Origin: Rhodobacter sp.
Lineage (GTDB): Bacteria; Pseudomonadota; Alphaproteobacteria; Rhodobacterales; Rhodobacteraceae
DNA: 39,480 nt
NCBI GenBank assembly: GCA_027490955.1
Contig: JAIXXB010000009.1
Location: forward strand, 1-39,480
Direction: 5' to 3'
Part shown: one piece after another, positions 1-8,564 of the stretch
How the letters are laid out: every line of letters starts with the position of its first letter
How positions within the stretch are numbered: position 1 is the stretch's first letter
Notes under the pieces: model-generated
Told to the model about the DNA's origin: nothing
Seen by the model: only the letters and a program-made list of their open reading frames with translations
Databases searched by the model: none
Position numbers and translations under genes: made by a program

Positions 1-2
1 CC

Positions 3-143
3 ACCATCAAAGCGTTCCGCAAACGCCTGCAAGAGGCAGGAAAACCCCTCAAAGTCGCCATAACCGCCTGCGCTAGAAAGCTGCTGACCATTCTCAATGC
101 GATGGCGAAAAAGGGGGAGAGTTATGTGAAACAGACGGGGTGA
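3..143 (+). CDS. IS110-family transposase, C-terminal fragment
   Basis: The window opens inside this gene. The frame starting at base 3 reads 46 codons to a TGA. The peptide ends in a stretch of the type ACARKLLTILNAMAKKG, which is the usual tail of IS116/IS110/IS902 transposases: a helix of basic and hydrophobic residues just after the C-terminal Tnp domain. Only this tail is visible, so whether the full element is intact cannot be judged. It differs from the C-terminus of the complete IS110 transposase at 34.3 kb, so it belongs to another subgroup. It marks the left edge of the polysaccharide locus as IS-associated. Confidence 0.75.
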   Translation, partial: TIKAFRKRLQEAGKPLKVAITACARKLLTILNAMAKKGESYVKQTG

Positions 144-306
144 GAAAGACAGTTGCTACCCATCGTCACTCTTATCCAGTTTTGATTTTCGTCCTGCGCG
201 TTCCGCCGCCGCCCGACGGCAACCTGACCCCTAGCCAATCTGACCAATTGCCTTGACCAAGCGTAAGCGATAAGCTTGTCTGAGAAAGCTAAGTGGGCAG
301 GCCAAG

Positions 307-1074
307 ATGAAAGCTGTTATCCTTGCGGGGGGTCTGGGCACGCGGATCAGTGAGGAATCGCATCTGCGCCCCAAACCGATGATCGAAATCGGCGGAAAGC
401 CCATTTTGTGGCACATCTTGAAAAGCTATGGCGCGCATGGGATCCATGATTTCGTGATTTGCTGCGGTTATAAGGGCTATCTGATCAAAGAGTATTTCGC
501 GAATTACTTTTTGCATATGTCCGATGTCACCTTTCATATGGCCGAAAACCGGATGGAGGTTCATCACCAAAAAGTAGAGCCGTGGCGCGTGACCCTTGTG
601 GATACGGGCGAGGCGACGATGACAGGCGGCAGGCTAAAGCGTGTGGCAGATCACATTGATGGCACGTTTTGCCTAACCTACGGCGATGGCGTGGCCGATG
701 TGGATATCACCCAGCTGGTTGCCTTTCACAAAGACCAAGGCACCGAGGCCACGGTGACCGCCATTCAGCCCGCCGGCCGCTTTGGCGCGCTAGAGCTGGA
801 CGGCAACCGCGTCAGTGCCTTTTTGGAAAAGCCCCAAGGCGATGGGCGTTGGATCAACGGCGGCTATTTCGTGTGCGAGCCGTCAGTGATAACGAGGATT
901 GCCGATGATCAAACGCATTGGGAGCTAAGTCCTTTGGAAGGTTTGGCCCGTGACAGCCAGTTGTCGGTGTATCGGCATGGTGGGTTTTGGGCGGCGATGG
1001 ATACGCTGCGCGACAAGAATATGTTAGAAAAACTTTGGGCCGAGGGGCAAGCGCCGTGGAAAACCTGGCCGTGA
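307..1074 (+). CDS. rfbF: Glucose-1-phosphate cytidylyltransferase
   Basis: This enzyme joins CTP and glucose-1-phosphate to give CDP-glucose, the entry step to CDP-deoxysugars in the cytosol. The 255-residue protein has the nucleotidyltransferase signature GGLGTRI (residues 8-14) with Lys23, a metal-binding YGDG (125-128), EKP (174-176) and NGGYFV (184-189). These are all in the order seen in RfbF, and the length is typical (about 257). It is the first gene of a plus-strand operon. The 163 bases before it, after the IS110 stop at 143, hold no other gene and should contain the operon promoter. Its TGA overlaps the GTG of rfbG as GTGA. The call is secure because rfbG follows directly. Confidence 0.95.
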   Translation: MKAVILAGGLGTRISEESHLRPKPMIEIGGKPILWHILKSYGAHGIHDFVICCGYKGYLIKEYFANYFLHMSDVTFHMAENRMEVHHQKVEPWRVTLVDTGEATMTGGRLKRVADHIDGTFCLTYGDGVADVDITQLVAFHKDQGTEATVTAIQPAGRFGALELDGNRVSAFLEKPQGDGRWINGGYFVCEPSVITRIADDQTHWELSPLEGLARDSQLSVYRHGGFWAAMDTLRDKNMLEKLWAEGQAPWKTWP

Positions 1075-2126
1075 AACCTACGTTTGATTGGCGCGGCAAA
1101 CCCGTTCTTGTAACGGGGCACACCGGGTTTAAAGGGTCTTGGCTGTGCGAGATGTTGCTGGCGCGCGGGGCAAATGTTGCGGGCCTTGCCTTGCCCGCAG
1201 AGGGCACGCCTGCCCTGTTCGATCAGCTTGGGCTGGCGCAGCGTACAAACCACGCCATCGTGGATATTCGGGATCGGGGTGCCTTGGCCAAACACGTGGC
1301 CAGTATTGCCCCCGACGTGGTGTTCCATTTGGCCGCCCAGCCCTTGGTGCGGCGGTCCTACCGCGAGCCTGTCGAGACATGGGCCACCAATGTCATGGGC
1401 ACCGCGCACCTGCTGGATGCTTTGCAAAAGGCGGCGCGGCCCGTCGCCGTTGTGGTGGTCACCACAGACAAAGTTTACGAAAACCGCGAATGGCCGCATG
1501 CCTACCGCGAAAACGACCCTTTGGGCGGGCACGATCCTTATTCCGCGTCAAAGGCGGGCACGGAACTGGTGGTGCAAAGCTGGCGGCGATCGTTTGGCGG
1601 GCCGAACCTGCGCCTTGCCACGGCGCGGGCGGGCAATGTTGTGGGGGGCGGCGATTGGGCCGATGATCGGGTGCTGCCCGATCTGGTGCGCGCCTTGCTG
1701 CAGGGTAAACCTGTGTCGCTGCGCAACCCTGCCGCGACGCGCCCATGGCAGCACGTTCTTGACCCGCTTTCGGGCTATGTGATGCTCGCGGAAAAGCTGG
1801 CGAGCAGCGATGATGCCAAATGGTGCGATGCGTTCAATTTTGGTCCCGAAACCGCAGACTTGCGGTCGGTTCAGGAATTGGTGGAAGAGGCGCTAAAACA
1901 TTGGCCCGGGGAATGGGTGAATGCCGCCAGCCCCGACCAGCCGCACGAGGCGGGTAGGCTGCTGCTGTCGATCGAAAAAACGCGTGGCGAACTTGGCTGG
2001 GCACCGCGCTGGGATTTTGCGCGCGGGGTTGCCGAAACGATCCGTTGGTACCGCGCTGTGCTCGAGGGTGGCGATCCCTTGGCGGTAACCCGCGCCCAAT
2101 TGGCAGCGCATGGATCGGGGCAATGA
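1071..2126 (+). CDS. rfbG: CDP-glucose 4,6-dehydratase
   Basis: An extended short-chain dehydrogenase that converts CDP-glucose to CDP-4-dehydro-6-deoxyglucose with bound NAD. I start it at GTG 1071, which overlaps the rfbF stop. This gives 351 residues (family about 357) and places the Rossmann motif GHTGFKG at residues 16-22, as usual. The TTDKVY segment (131-136) and the catalytic Tyr157-x3-Lys161 (DPYSASK) are present. A longer open frame upstream is only a shadow of rfbF. GTG 1056 is a possible alternative start, but it gives an unusual N-terminus. The stop overlaps the next ATG as ATGA, which suggests translational coupling. Confidence 0.95.
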   Translation: MKPTFDWRGKPVLVTGHTGFKGSWLCEMLLARGANVAGLALPAEGTPALFDQLGLAQRTNHAIVDIRDRGALAKHVASIAPDVVFHLAAQPLVRRSYREPVETWATNVMGTAHLLDALQKAARPVAVVVVTTDKVYENREWPHAYRENDPLGGHDPYSASKAGTELVVQSWRRSFGGPNLRLATARAGNVVGGGDWADDRVLPDLVRALLQGKPVSLRNPAATRPWQHVLDPLSGYVMLAEKLASSDDAKWCDAFNFGPETADLRSVQELVEEALKHWPGEWVNAASPDQPHEAGRLLLSIEKTRGELGWAPRWDFARGVAETIRWYRAVLEGGDPLAVTRAQLAAHGSGQ

Positions 2127-2665
2127 TATTCCACCCCCTGCCGATCGAGGGCGCGTTTCGCATTGATCTGGACCTGCGCGAAGATGCGCGGGGGTTTTTT
2201 GCCCGGCTATACTGCGAACAGGAGTTTGCCGCGCAGGGGATCAACCTGCGCTGGGTGCAATGCAACACCAGCTTTACCAAAAACGCGGGCAGCCTGCGCG
2301 GTTTGCATTTTCAGCGCAGCCCCATGGCAGAAACCAAGCTGATACGTTGCTTGCAGGGCGGCGTGTTTGATGTGGTGGTTGATCTGCGCCCCCAGTCCCC
2401 CACCTTTGGCCGCTGGCACAGTGTGGAATTGACGGCCGAAAACCGCACGATGATGTTGATCCCGCAAGGCTGTGCGCATGGGTTTCAAACACTGGGTGCG
2501 GATACGGAATTGCTGTACTTTCATTCCGAATTCTATAGCCCCCAGCATGAAGGCGGTGTTAGATTTGATGACCCGCAGTTAAACATCACATGGCCGCGCG
2601 CCGTTGCGGATGTGTCCGCAAGAGATGCCGCACTTCCATTGTTAAGCGAGTTGGAGATCCTTTGA
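2123..2665 (+). CDS. RmlC-like sugar-nucleotide 3,5-epimerase
   Basis: A cupin of the dTDP-4-dehydrorhamnose 3,5-epimerase family, 180 residues, which is the usual length. LRGLHFQ carries the candidate catalytic base His62. IPQGCAHGF holds His119, and the C-terminal part has LYFHSEFYSP and a DDP...WP segment typical of RmlC. Placed between rfbG and a C-methyltransferase, it probably epimerises CDP-4-dehydro-6-deoxyglucose at C3 and/or C5; which carbon cannot be read from sequence. No rmlA, rmlB or rmlD is in the window, so a role in dTDP-rhamnose synthesis is unlikely. It overlaps rfbG by ATGA and the next gene by TTGA. Confidence 0.88.
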   Translation: MIFHPLPIEGAFRIDLDLREDARGFFARLYCEQEFAAQGINLRWVQCNTSFTKNAGSLRGLHFQRSPMAETKLIRCLQGGVFDVVVDLRPQSPTFGRWHSVELTAENRTMMLIPQGCAHGFQTLGADTELLYFHSEFYSPQHEGGVRFDDPQLNITWPRAVADVSARDAALPLLSELEIL

Positions 2666-3903
2666 CGTTGCACCTTAAACAAACCTGCCGGCATTGCGAG
2701 CAGCCCCTTAACCATCGGTTTCTTGATTTGGGCTATGCACCGCCATCGAATGCCTATCTGTCGCCGGATGCGTTGTTTTCCCCAGAAATGACTTGGCCTT
2801 TGCGGCTGCAAATTTGCCAAAGCTGCTGGCTTGCCCAAACCGAAGATTTCACGCAGGCCGAGGCGCTGTTTAGCGCCGATTACGCCTATTTTTCATCAAC
2901 ATCAAAAGGTTGGTTGGCCCATGCTGCCGACTACACCACACAAATGGTGGGGCGTTTTGGGCTGACCCAAACCTCGAAGGTCATCGAAGTTGCAGCCAAT
3001 GATGGCTATTTGCTGCGAAACTTTCTGGCCTTGGGCATTCCGTGTTTGGGCATTGAACCCACAGCGTCCACCGCCGAGGCCGCCGAAGCCTTGGGCATCG
3101 ACATTTGGCGCGAGTTTTTTGGCCAGTCTTTGGCGCAGAAATTGGTCGCAGGGGGCCATGCGGCCGATTTGGTAATTGGCAATAACGTCTTTGCCCATGT
3201 GCCCGATATCAACGATTTCACGCGCGGCATGGCCGCGATGTTAAAACCCGAAGGCGTGATCACGCTGGAATTTCCCCACCTGATGCGCCTGTTGGAATTT
3301 TGCCAGTTCGACACCGTGTATCACGAACATTTTTCCTACCTGTCCCTGGTGGCGACCCAGCGCATTTTTGCCAAGGCGGGGCTGCGCATATTTGATGTGG
3401 AAGAATTGCCAACCCATGGCGGTAGCCTGCGCGTCTATGGTTGCCTCAACTCCGCCGCGCATATTGAAACGGCGGCGGTAGAGCAGATGCTGTTGCGAGA
3501 GCGCGCCTTTGGGATGGAGACGCTGGCGGGCTATGCAACGCTGCAGGCGCGGGCGGATGAGTTGAAGAACAACCTTTTGCGCTTTTTGCTGGAGGCCAAG
3601 CAAAACGGCAAAACCGTTGCCGCCTATGGCGCGGCGGCCAAGGGCAACACGCTGCTGAATTATGCGGGGGTCAAACCCGATCTGCTGCCCTTTGTGTGCG
3701 ATGCCGCCCCCTCCAAACAGGGCAAGTTGATGCCGGGCAGCCATATCCCAATTATGCCGCTGGATATGATGGACAAAGAAACTCCCGATTTCGTTTTGAT
3801 CCTGCCTTGGAACATCGCAGCCGAGGTGCGCAGCCAGTTGGCGCATCTTTCTGCCAAGGGCACACGATTTGTGACGGCGGTGCCAAAGCTGATGATCACA
3901 TGA
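2662..3903 (+). CDS. Zinc-type sugar C-methyltransferase (TylC3/NovU-like)
   Basis: An S-adenosylmethionine-dependent enzyme expected to put a methyl branch on C3 of the CDP-4-keto-6-deoxy sugar. The start is TTG 2662, overlapping the previous stop as TTGA with GGAG five bases upstream, giving 413 residues, normal for the family. The three-part layout is clear. An N-terminal zinc domain has Cys9-x2-Cys12 and Cys52-x2-Cys55. A methyltransferase core has VIEVAANDGYLL (107-118). The active-site segment YHEHFSYLS starts at residue 220. The C-terminal Methyltransf_14 domain has AAYGAAAKGNTLLNY. No 3-dehydrase (rfbH) is present, which supports a branched 6-deoxyhexose. The substrate is inferred from neighbours only. 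Confidence 0.9.
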   Translation: MTLHLKQTCRHCEQPLNHRFLDLGYAPPSNAYLSPDALFSPEMTWPLRLQICQSCWLAQTEDFTQAEALFSADYAYFSSTSKGWLAHAADYTTQMVGRFGLTQTSKVIEVAANDGYLLRNFLALGIPCLGIEPTASTAEAAEALGIDIWREFFGQSLAQKLVAGGHAADLVIGNNVFAHVPDINDFTRGMAAMLKPEGVITLEFPHLMRLLEFCQFDTVYHEHFSYLSLVATQRIFAKAGLRIFDVEELPTHGGSLRVYGCLNSAAHIETAAVEQMLLRERAFGMETLAGYATLQARADELKNNLLRFLLEAKQNGKTVAAYGAAAKGNTLLNYAGVKPDLLPFVCDAAPSKQGKLMPGSHIPIMPLDMMDKETPDFVLILPWNIAAEVRSQLAHLSAKGTRFVTAVPKLMIT

Positions 3904-4409
3904 TTGAAATTCACGAAACCGCCCGTGTTAGCCCGCTGGCCGATCTAGAGCCGTCGCTGCGTGGATCGCGCTATGTTATCGGCCCGGGGTCGATGATCGA
4001 CGCCTTTGTTAAGGTAAAGCCAGCAGGCGGTCGCGGTGATCTGATCATCGGGGCGGATTGCTATGTGAATTCTGGCTGTGTTTTGTATACGGGCCACGGC
4101 ATTCGGCTGGGCAAGAATGTTTTGATTGCGGCAAATTGCACCCTCGCGGCCACGAACCATGAATTTTCTGACCCATCCACGCCGATACGCAGCCAAGGAT
4201 TTCAGCCATCGCGCGGCGGAATTGTGATCGACGACGATGTTTGGATCGGGGCAAACTGTGTGATTTTGGATGGCGCACATATCGGAAATGGCGCGGTGAT
4301 CGCCGCAGGATCGGTTGTGCGCGGCCCTGTCGAGCCATTTGCCATAATGGCGGGAAACCCGATGCGGTGCATTGGTATGCGCAACGGTTCCGAAAAAGGA
4401 GCGTCTTGA
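3900..4409 (+). CDS. Left-handed beta-helix acetyltransferase
   Basis: A hexapeptide-repeat O- or N-acyltransferase of 169 residues. Isoleucine-rich hexapeptide turns run from about residue 45 to 145 (GADCYV, GKNVLIAANC, DDDVWIGANCVI, GNGAVIAAGSVV). The conserved His of the WbbJ/maltose-acetyltransferase type is His87 in AATNHEF. The start ATG overlaps the methyltransferase stop (ATGA), and its own stop overlaps the next gene as TGATG. It probably acetylates the branched sugar made by this operon or a residue carrying it. No aminotransferase is in this operon, so O-acetylation is more likely than N-acetylation; that is inference. Confidence 0.85.
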   Translation: MIEIHETARVSPLADLEPSLRGSRYVIGPGSMIDAFVKVKPAGGRGDLIIGADCYVNSGCVLYTGHGIRLGKNVLIAANCTLAATNHEFSDPSTPIRSQGFQPSRGGIVIDDDVWIGANCVILDGAHIGNGAVIAAGSVVRGPVEPFAIMAGNPMRCIGMRNGSEKGAS

Positions 4410-5206
4410 TGGCGCGTTTTTCGGTGTTTGGTGCGAAAGGCTTTATCGGCCGCGCGCTGACTGCGCATCTGCGCCATGCAGGGCATGAGGTACTGGCCTT
4501 GGGGCGCGCAGACGTGCCGCCAAAAAAGCTGGGACATGTCATCTATGCCATTGGATTGACAGCCGATTTCCGAAGCCGCCCCTTTGATACCGCCCATGCC
4601 CATGTTGGAGATTTGGCAAAGGTGATGGAACAGGGCGGCGCGGACAGTTTTTTGTATCTTTCCTCGACGCGCGTCTATCAGGGCTCTGAATGCACCTACG
4701 AAACCACCGCTTTGCGCGCAGAACCGCTCAAGCCAGATCATCTTTATAACCTTACAAAACTGGCGGGCGAGGCATTGGTTTTGAACTGTGGTCAAGATTT
4801 CGCCCGGGTCGCGCGCCTTTCAAATATCCTTGGACCAAAGGAAAATGAACGCGATACGTTCATCGGTGCCTTGGTACGGGACGCGCGGCAGGGGACGATT
4901 AGCCTGAACTCACATCCTCAATCTGCGAAAGATTATCTTTGGATCGATGATGCCGTGCAGATAATCGAAATGATCGCACTGGATGGGCAACAGACAATCT
5001 ATAATGTTGCCAGCGGGACGCAGACCACGCATCGGCATTGGGTGGAGGCAATTGCGGCGATGACCGGCGCTCAGGCCACCTTTGCCGAGGACGCTGGCTA
5101 TGCAGGATTTCCGGCGATAGATACGGCTAGGATTTTCGGCGAATTTCGGCACAAGCCGTGCGATCCTGGTGCGAAATTAGCGGCTATTCTTGGCCTAGAC
5201 CTATAA
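4409..5206 (+). CDS. NAD-dependent sugar 4-ketoreductase/epimerase family protein
   Basis: A 265-residue short-chain dehydrogenase with an N-terminal Rossmann motif FGAKGFIG, an LYLSSTRVYQ strand and a catalytic Tyr-x3-Lys in YNLTKLAGE. It is shorter than rfbG and has no dehydratase TDK signature. It is best placed as the reductase that turns the C4 ketone into a hydroxyl and finishes the CDP-6-deoxy branched sugar. It starts at ATG 4409 inside the preceding stop, with a strong AAAAAGGAG about six bases upstream. A longer open frame upstream overlaps the acetyltransferase and is not used. Regiochemistry and whether it acts as epimerase or reductase are inferred from context. Confidence 0.82.
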   Translation: MARFSVFGAKGFIGRALTAHLRHAGHEVLALGRADVPPKKLGHVIYAIGLTADFRSRPFDTAHAHVGDLAKVMEQGGADSFLYLSSTRVYQGSECTYETTALRAEPLKPDHLYNLTKLAGEALVLNCGQDFARVARLSNILGPKENERDTFIGALVRDARQGTISLNSHPQSAKDYLWIDDAVQIIEMIALDGQQTIYNVASGTQTTHRHWVEAIAAMTGAQATFAEDAGYAGFPAIDTARIFGEFRHKPCDPGAKLAAILGLDL

Positions 5207-5229
5207 CCTTATCACAAAAGGAACCCTCG

Positions 5230-6009
5230 ATGGACCCCTTGTCACAGTTTCAACAAGAGCGCGCAGCAGCCATCGAAGGCTATCGTACGGATAAGGGGTT
5301 TAACGACCTGTCCCAAGAGTGGCTGCGCCAATCGATGGAGCGGCGCTATGTCTACAATTTCGATTGGCTAGGCCGCCCGATCATTCAATACCCGCAGGAT
5401 ATGGCTGCGGTGCAAGAGATTATTTGGGCCACACGGCCAGATGTGGTTGTTGAAACAGGTATTGCGCATGGCGGCTCTTTGATTTTGTCGGCGTCGATCC
5501 TTGCGATGTTGGATTATGGCGATGCGGTTTCGCATGGACGCACCTTAGACCCCAAGGCATCTGGTAGAAAGGTGATCGGGGTGGATATTGACATCCGTGC
5601 GCATAATCGCTCTGCGATTGAAAATCATCCATTTGCCCATAAGATCGACATGATCGAAGGGTCTTCGATTGCGCCAGAAACCATCGACAAGGTAAAGCGA
5701 AGCATTCCAAAAGATGCGCGTGTTATGGTTTGCCTCGATTCGATGCATACCCACGACCATGTATTGGCCGAATTGCGAGCCTATGGGCCGCTGGTTTCGG
5801 CGGGATGTTACTGTATTGTCTTTGACAGCTTTGTCGAAGATATGCCCAAAGATTTCTTTGCGGATCGCCCATGGAATGTGGGCGATAACCCCAAAACAGC
5901 CTTGCACGAATGGTTGCGCGGCGCACCAGATTTCGAAATTGATCATGCGATGACGCAAAAACTGATGGTCACCGTTGCGCCAGACGGGTTTTTGCGGCGA
6001 AAAGGGTAA
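5230..6009 (+). CDS. CmcI-family (cephalosporin hydroxylase-like) methyltransferase
   Basis: A 259-residue protein of the CmcI/cephalosporin hydroxylase family, which has a SAM-methyltransferase fold and is frequent in polysaccharide loci. Visible motifs are VVETGIAHGGS (73-83) at the SAM site, GVDIDI (117-122), EGSS (143-146) and CLDSMHTHDH (168-177), with Asp170 as probable metal ligand. It sits 23 bases after the reductase with an AAAGGA ribosome site and closes the operon. Despite the historical name, an O-methylation of a sugar hydroxyl is more likely than hydroxylation. The acceptor is unknown, though the operon suggests the branched deoxyhexose. Confidence 0.82.
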   Translation: MDPLSQFQQERAAAIEGYRTDKGFNDLSQEWLRQSMERRYVYNFDWLGRPIIQYPQDMAAVQEIIWATRPDVVVETGIAHGGSLILSASILAMLDYGDAVSHGRTLDPKASGRKVIGVDIDIRAHNRSAIENHPFAHKIDMIEGSSIAPETIDKVKRSIPKDARVMVCLDSMHTHDHVLAELRAYGPLVSAGCYCIVFDSFVEDMPKDFFADRPWNVGDNPKTALHEWLRGAPDFEIDHAMTQKLMVTVAPDGFLRRKG

Positions 6010-6066
6010 GGTTTCGCCGCGCTAGGAGCCGACATGATCTTACCTAGTAGCGTAGCGCGCCCAGCG

Positions 6067-7143
6067 TCACTTGCGACCGATCATTTTGCGAAGGCGGTTC
6101 TTGACCCGTTTCGGCAGGGTAAAGGGTGTGACTAACCGCGCGACATGGCTAAGTTCGGGCTTGGCATAATCGATACCTTTTGCACTTAGCAATTGGCAAA
6201 ATTCGTCCAGTGTTAGATGGGCCGGTCTGACCGCAGGGGCACCCGCCTCTCGCGGTTGGGCGGCCTTGTCCCGGCGATCGCGCACGCAGCGAACATAGGC
6301 GGCCAAAGCGGTGTCGGTCTGCGCGGAAACTGCGCCAGAATCATCGCCAGTTTGCGCCGAAATCACTTTTGAAATGGAATGGATATAGGCTTGGCGGGTG
6401 ATCTGAAAATCTGGCTGATCCCACAGGTCATGCAGCCGATTTGGTGTGTCTAAAGAGACATCCTTGCTTGTCCGCACCGAGGCATTTTCATAGGACCGCA
6501 TCCAAAGCAGCTGAGGTATCACTTTGCACTGGCCCAGATAGGCGCAGGTCAATTCAAAGGCCAATTCGCCACTGGCAAAGAAAGGCGTCTCGGTTTGGGC
6601 GGTGTGCTGAACGCAGGTGCGCCATACCTCTTTGCGCAGCACCGAATAGACGGTGGTTGGGCTGTAGTCTTCCATGTGCGTCAGCATCCGCGCGGCGGGT
6701 GAAGGGCTGGACAGGTTATGCCCAACAAAGCCCAAGTACCGTTCCCTCAAGCGCAATTGTTCCGATTTGTTAAGGGAAAAGCCAACGGCGGTTCCCATGC
6801 AAGAAACGAGGTCTGGGTTGGCCTCTAGCTCTTGGATGCAGCGCACAAGGCCAGAGCGTAGGTGAAACTCGTCATCGCCAACCAAAACACAGTATTTGGT
6901 GGAAACAAGGTCCGCTGCATGCAAGAGCCGCTTGGCCAGACTTTCTGGCCTATGCAGGTATCGAATTTTGCGTGACAATGTAGCCGCCAGCGGCAATCGC
7001 ATAGGCGCATCGCCGCCGTCCAAAATCAAGGTTTTCACCCCAAGCTTTGCCCAATACCGCATCGCGCGGCGGGCATAGATGGGGCGGTTATAGGTGGGGA
7101 TGATCACCGTTAGGTGTTGTAAAGCTGAGGACATATTGGGCAT
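6067..7143 (-). CDS. Family 2-type (GT-A) glycosyltransferase, TIGR00180-like
   Basis: A 358-residue GT-A glycosyltransferase. The N-terminus has the classic VIIPTYNRP (residues 13-21), and the nucleotide-metal site is GDDE (89-92) after YCVLV. These fit the TIGR00180-type transferases of polysaccharide clusters, which often act in the cytosol on lipid-linked sugars. The start at 7143 is supported by an AGG box six bases upstream; a second ATG at 7134 has none. It is the last gene of a minus-strand group and converges with the CmcI-like gene 57 bases away. It is separated from the upstream membrane protein by about 205 bases that hold a dispersed repeat. Donor and acceptor are unknown. Confidence 0.85.
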   Translation of the reverse strand: MPNMSSALQHLTVIIPTYNRPIYARRAMRYWAKLGVKTLILDGGDAPMRLPLAATLSRKIRYLHRPESLAKRLLHAADLVSTKYCVLVGDDEFHLRSGLVRCIQELEANPDLVSCMGTAVGFSLNKSEQLRLRERYLGFVGHNLSSPSPAARMLTHMEDYSPTTVYSVLRKEVWRTCVQHTAQTETPFFASGELAFELTCAYLGQCKVIPQLLWMRSYENASVRTSKDVSLDTPNRLHDLWDQPDFQITRQAYIHSISKVISAQTGDDSGAVSAQTDTALAAYVRCVRDRRDKAAQPREAGAPAVRPAHLTLDEFCQLLSAKGIDYAKPELSHVARLVTPFTLPKRVKNRLRKMIGRK

Positions 7144-7191
7144 ACAGCACCTGTGTTTTAAGCCGAAGCAAGAGGTTTTGCCAAATCATCG

Positions 7192-7352
7192 CCATGCGAT
7201 GTGCTGCGGCATCTTACCCATCCCGCTGGGATTTGCACAAGCTATTACCCTGTTTGGGCGAATGTCCTGAACCACCGCAAAAAGAACGCCGCATCTGCCA
7301 TGGGCACCGCGCTGAGGCTGCGGCCACAGGAAGCGGTTTGCCCAAAGGCTAG
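7192..7352. repeat. Dispersed repeat, copy A
   Basis: About 160 bases that align in the same orientation with 39209-39365. The first 60 bases match at roughly 80% by eye (shared words TGCGGCATCTT, CGCTGGGAT, TGCACAAGC). The last 20 are identical (GCGGTTTGCCCAAAGGCTAG). The middle is more diverged. The final CTAG overlaps the stop codon of the membrane-protein gene at 7349. It fills most of the gap between two minus-strand genes. I see no coding potential, and its nature (IS remnant, small non-autonomous element or other) is not known. Confidence 0.7.
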
Positions 7353-8425
7353 ATATCGTTCTCTAGGTCTAAATCATCCAATCCCGTTTTGCCAAGGCCT
7401 TGGTCATGAATTGGTGTATGGTCGCGGCCCAGCCGCTTGTCGAAAATCTCGGTCAGGGGGGGGATTTCTGTCCGCGCTTCTAAAATCTTGGCCGCGACCA
7501 CGCCCACCTCGCGCGCTGTGTTCAAGGAAAAGCGGATTGCGATCACGAGGTAGGCCAAAAGAAACAGCTTTAGACTATCTAAATCCTGCATTTGAAACAC
7601 GACCACAATGATCAGGGCCAGCCCGACGCCATTCAGGGACAACTGCTTTTGCCCCGCCATATTGTTGCGCGACCAATAGCTTAGCACGTTTTGAAAATAG
7701 GCATCCCGCTGTGGCCCTTGGACATTGGCTGGGACGCGCGTTGCCGCATCTGGGCCAGACTGGTGAGCTTCGATCACACGCCTAGAATACTCGGCGGCGA
7801 GGGGGGCCTGCTCTTTAACAATAATGATGTTGCGCAGCGACAGGGCGATGACAGCCGCACCAATGACCAAAGACGCAGCTAGCACCAATAGGAAAAGTTC
7901 AAACCGAAGGATGGCAACCACCAAAAGGGCGGCAAAGATAAAGATCAGCGCACTTAAAACGCGAACCAAAGCAACCATCAAGGCGGGCATACGGCGAATA
8001 ACAAACAAGTCGGTTGCATAAGAAACCCCAACTTTGCCAACAAACTCATGCGCCTCTTGCACAATCTTGCGCACCAGCACGAGTTCACCACGCTTTAGGA
8101 TTGCAGGCAGCAAAAACAGCGCCAAAACGACCACCGCCAGCACCCAAGGCAGTATTGCGTGCGATATACCGATCCAATCCACATAGGATTTTCCAGGATA
8201 GGCGGCGTCATGGCTGATCGTGCTTTTGAAGGCGACGTAAACGGCCTGGATACTGGCGATAAAGGCAAAAAGCGAAAACACACGCCCCATCACATTCAAA
8301 CCAGCTGCAACCACAAATTTAAGTCGATGTGGGCGTAAAAACCCGACATACAAAAGGTGCAACAGATGAAGGCCTAGCAGGAAAGATACCTTTGTCCGTT
8401 TGAACAGCTTTTTCAATAGGTTCAC
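7349..8425 (-). CDS. Polytopic membrane protein resembling an ABC-exporter transmembrane domain
   Basis: I do not recognise a named family. From GTG 8425 the protein has 358 residues with hydrophobic segments near 36-66, 90-110, 150-172, 174-197, 265-279 and 284-302. There is a long charged stretch between the fourth and fifth, and a cytosolic tail after the last (LNTAREVGVVAAKILEAR). This six-helix spacing recalls the transmembrane half of ABC exporters, but there is no Walker A/B ATPase domain here or nearby. A TTG at 8512 would add 29 residues of poor composition without a ribosome site; GTG 8425 has AAAGG ten bases upstream. It lies between wbpI and a glycosyltransferase, so a role in glycan handling is likely but unproven. 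Confidence 0.6.
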   Translation of the reverse strand: MNLLKKLFKRTKVSFLLGLHLLHLLYVGFLRPHRLKFVVAAGLNVMGRVFSLFAFIASIQAVYVAFKSTISHDAAYPGKSYVDWIGISHAILPWVLAVVVLALFLLPAILKRGELVLVRKIVQEAHEFVGKVGVSYATDLFVIRRMPALMVALVRVLSALIFIFAALLVVAILRFELFLLVLAASLVIGAAVIALSLRNIIIVKEQAPLAAEYSRRVIEAHQSGPDAATRVPANVQGPQRDAYFQNVLSYWSRNNMAGQKQLSLNGVGLALIIVVVFQMQDLDSLKLFLLAYLVIAIRFSLNTAREVGVVAAKILEARTEIPPLTEIFDKRLGRDHTPIHDQGLGKTGLDDLDLENDI

Positions 8426-8564
8426 GGGAGAAAGACCTTTGTTGAGATAGGTTTCAGGCGTTCCAGATGCGCCGCAGATGAGATCCGAGCAAGGGGCAGT
8501 GGGTTTCCACAATTCGGACTATCGCGTTGGGCCATGGCAACCGTTGCCGCGATGGGTATCGCTG

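Noticed and set aside
253-281. TTGACC followed after 17 bases by TTGTCT upstream of rfbF as a sigma-70 promoter
   Set aside because: The -10 hexamer matches the consensus at only two positions; not better than chance in this sequence.
909-1532. Long open frames antisense to rfbF/rfbG and most other genes
   Set aside because: They are shadows caused by GC-rich codon structure; none has a family motif or ribosome site.
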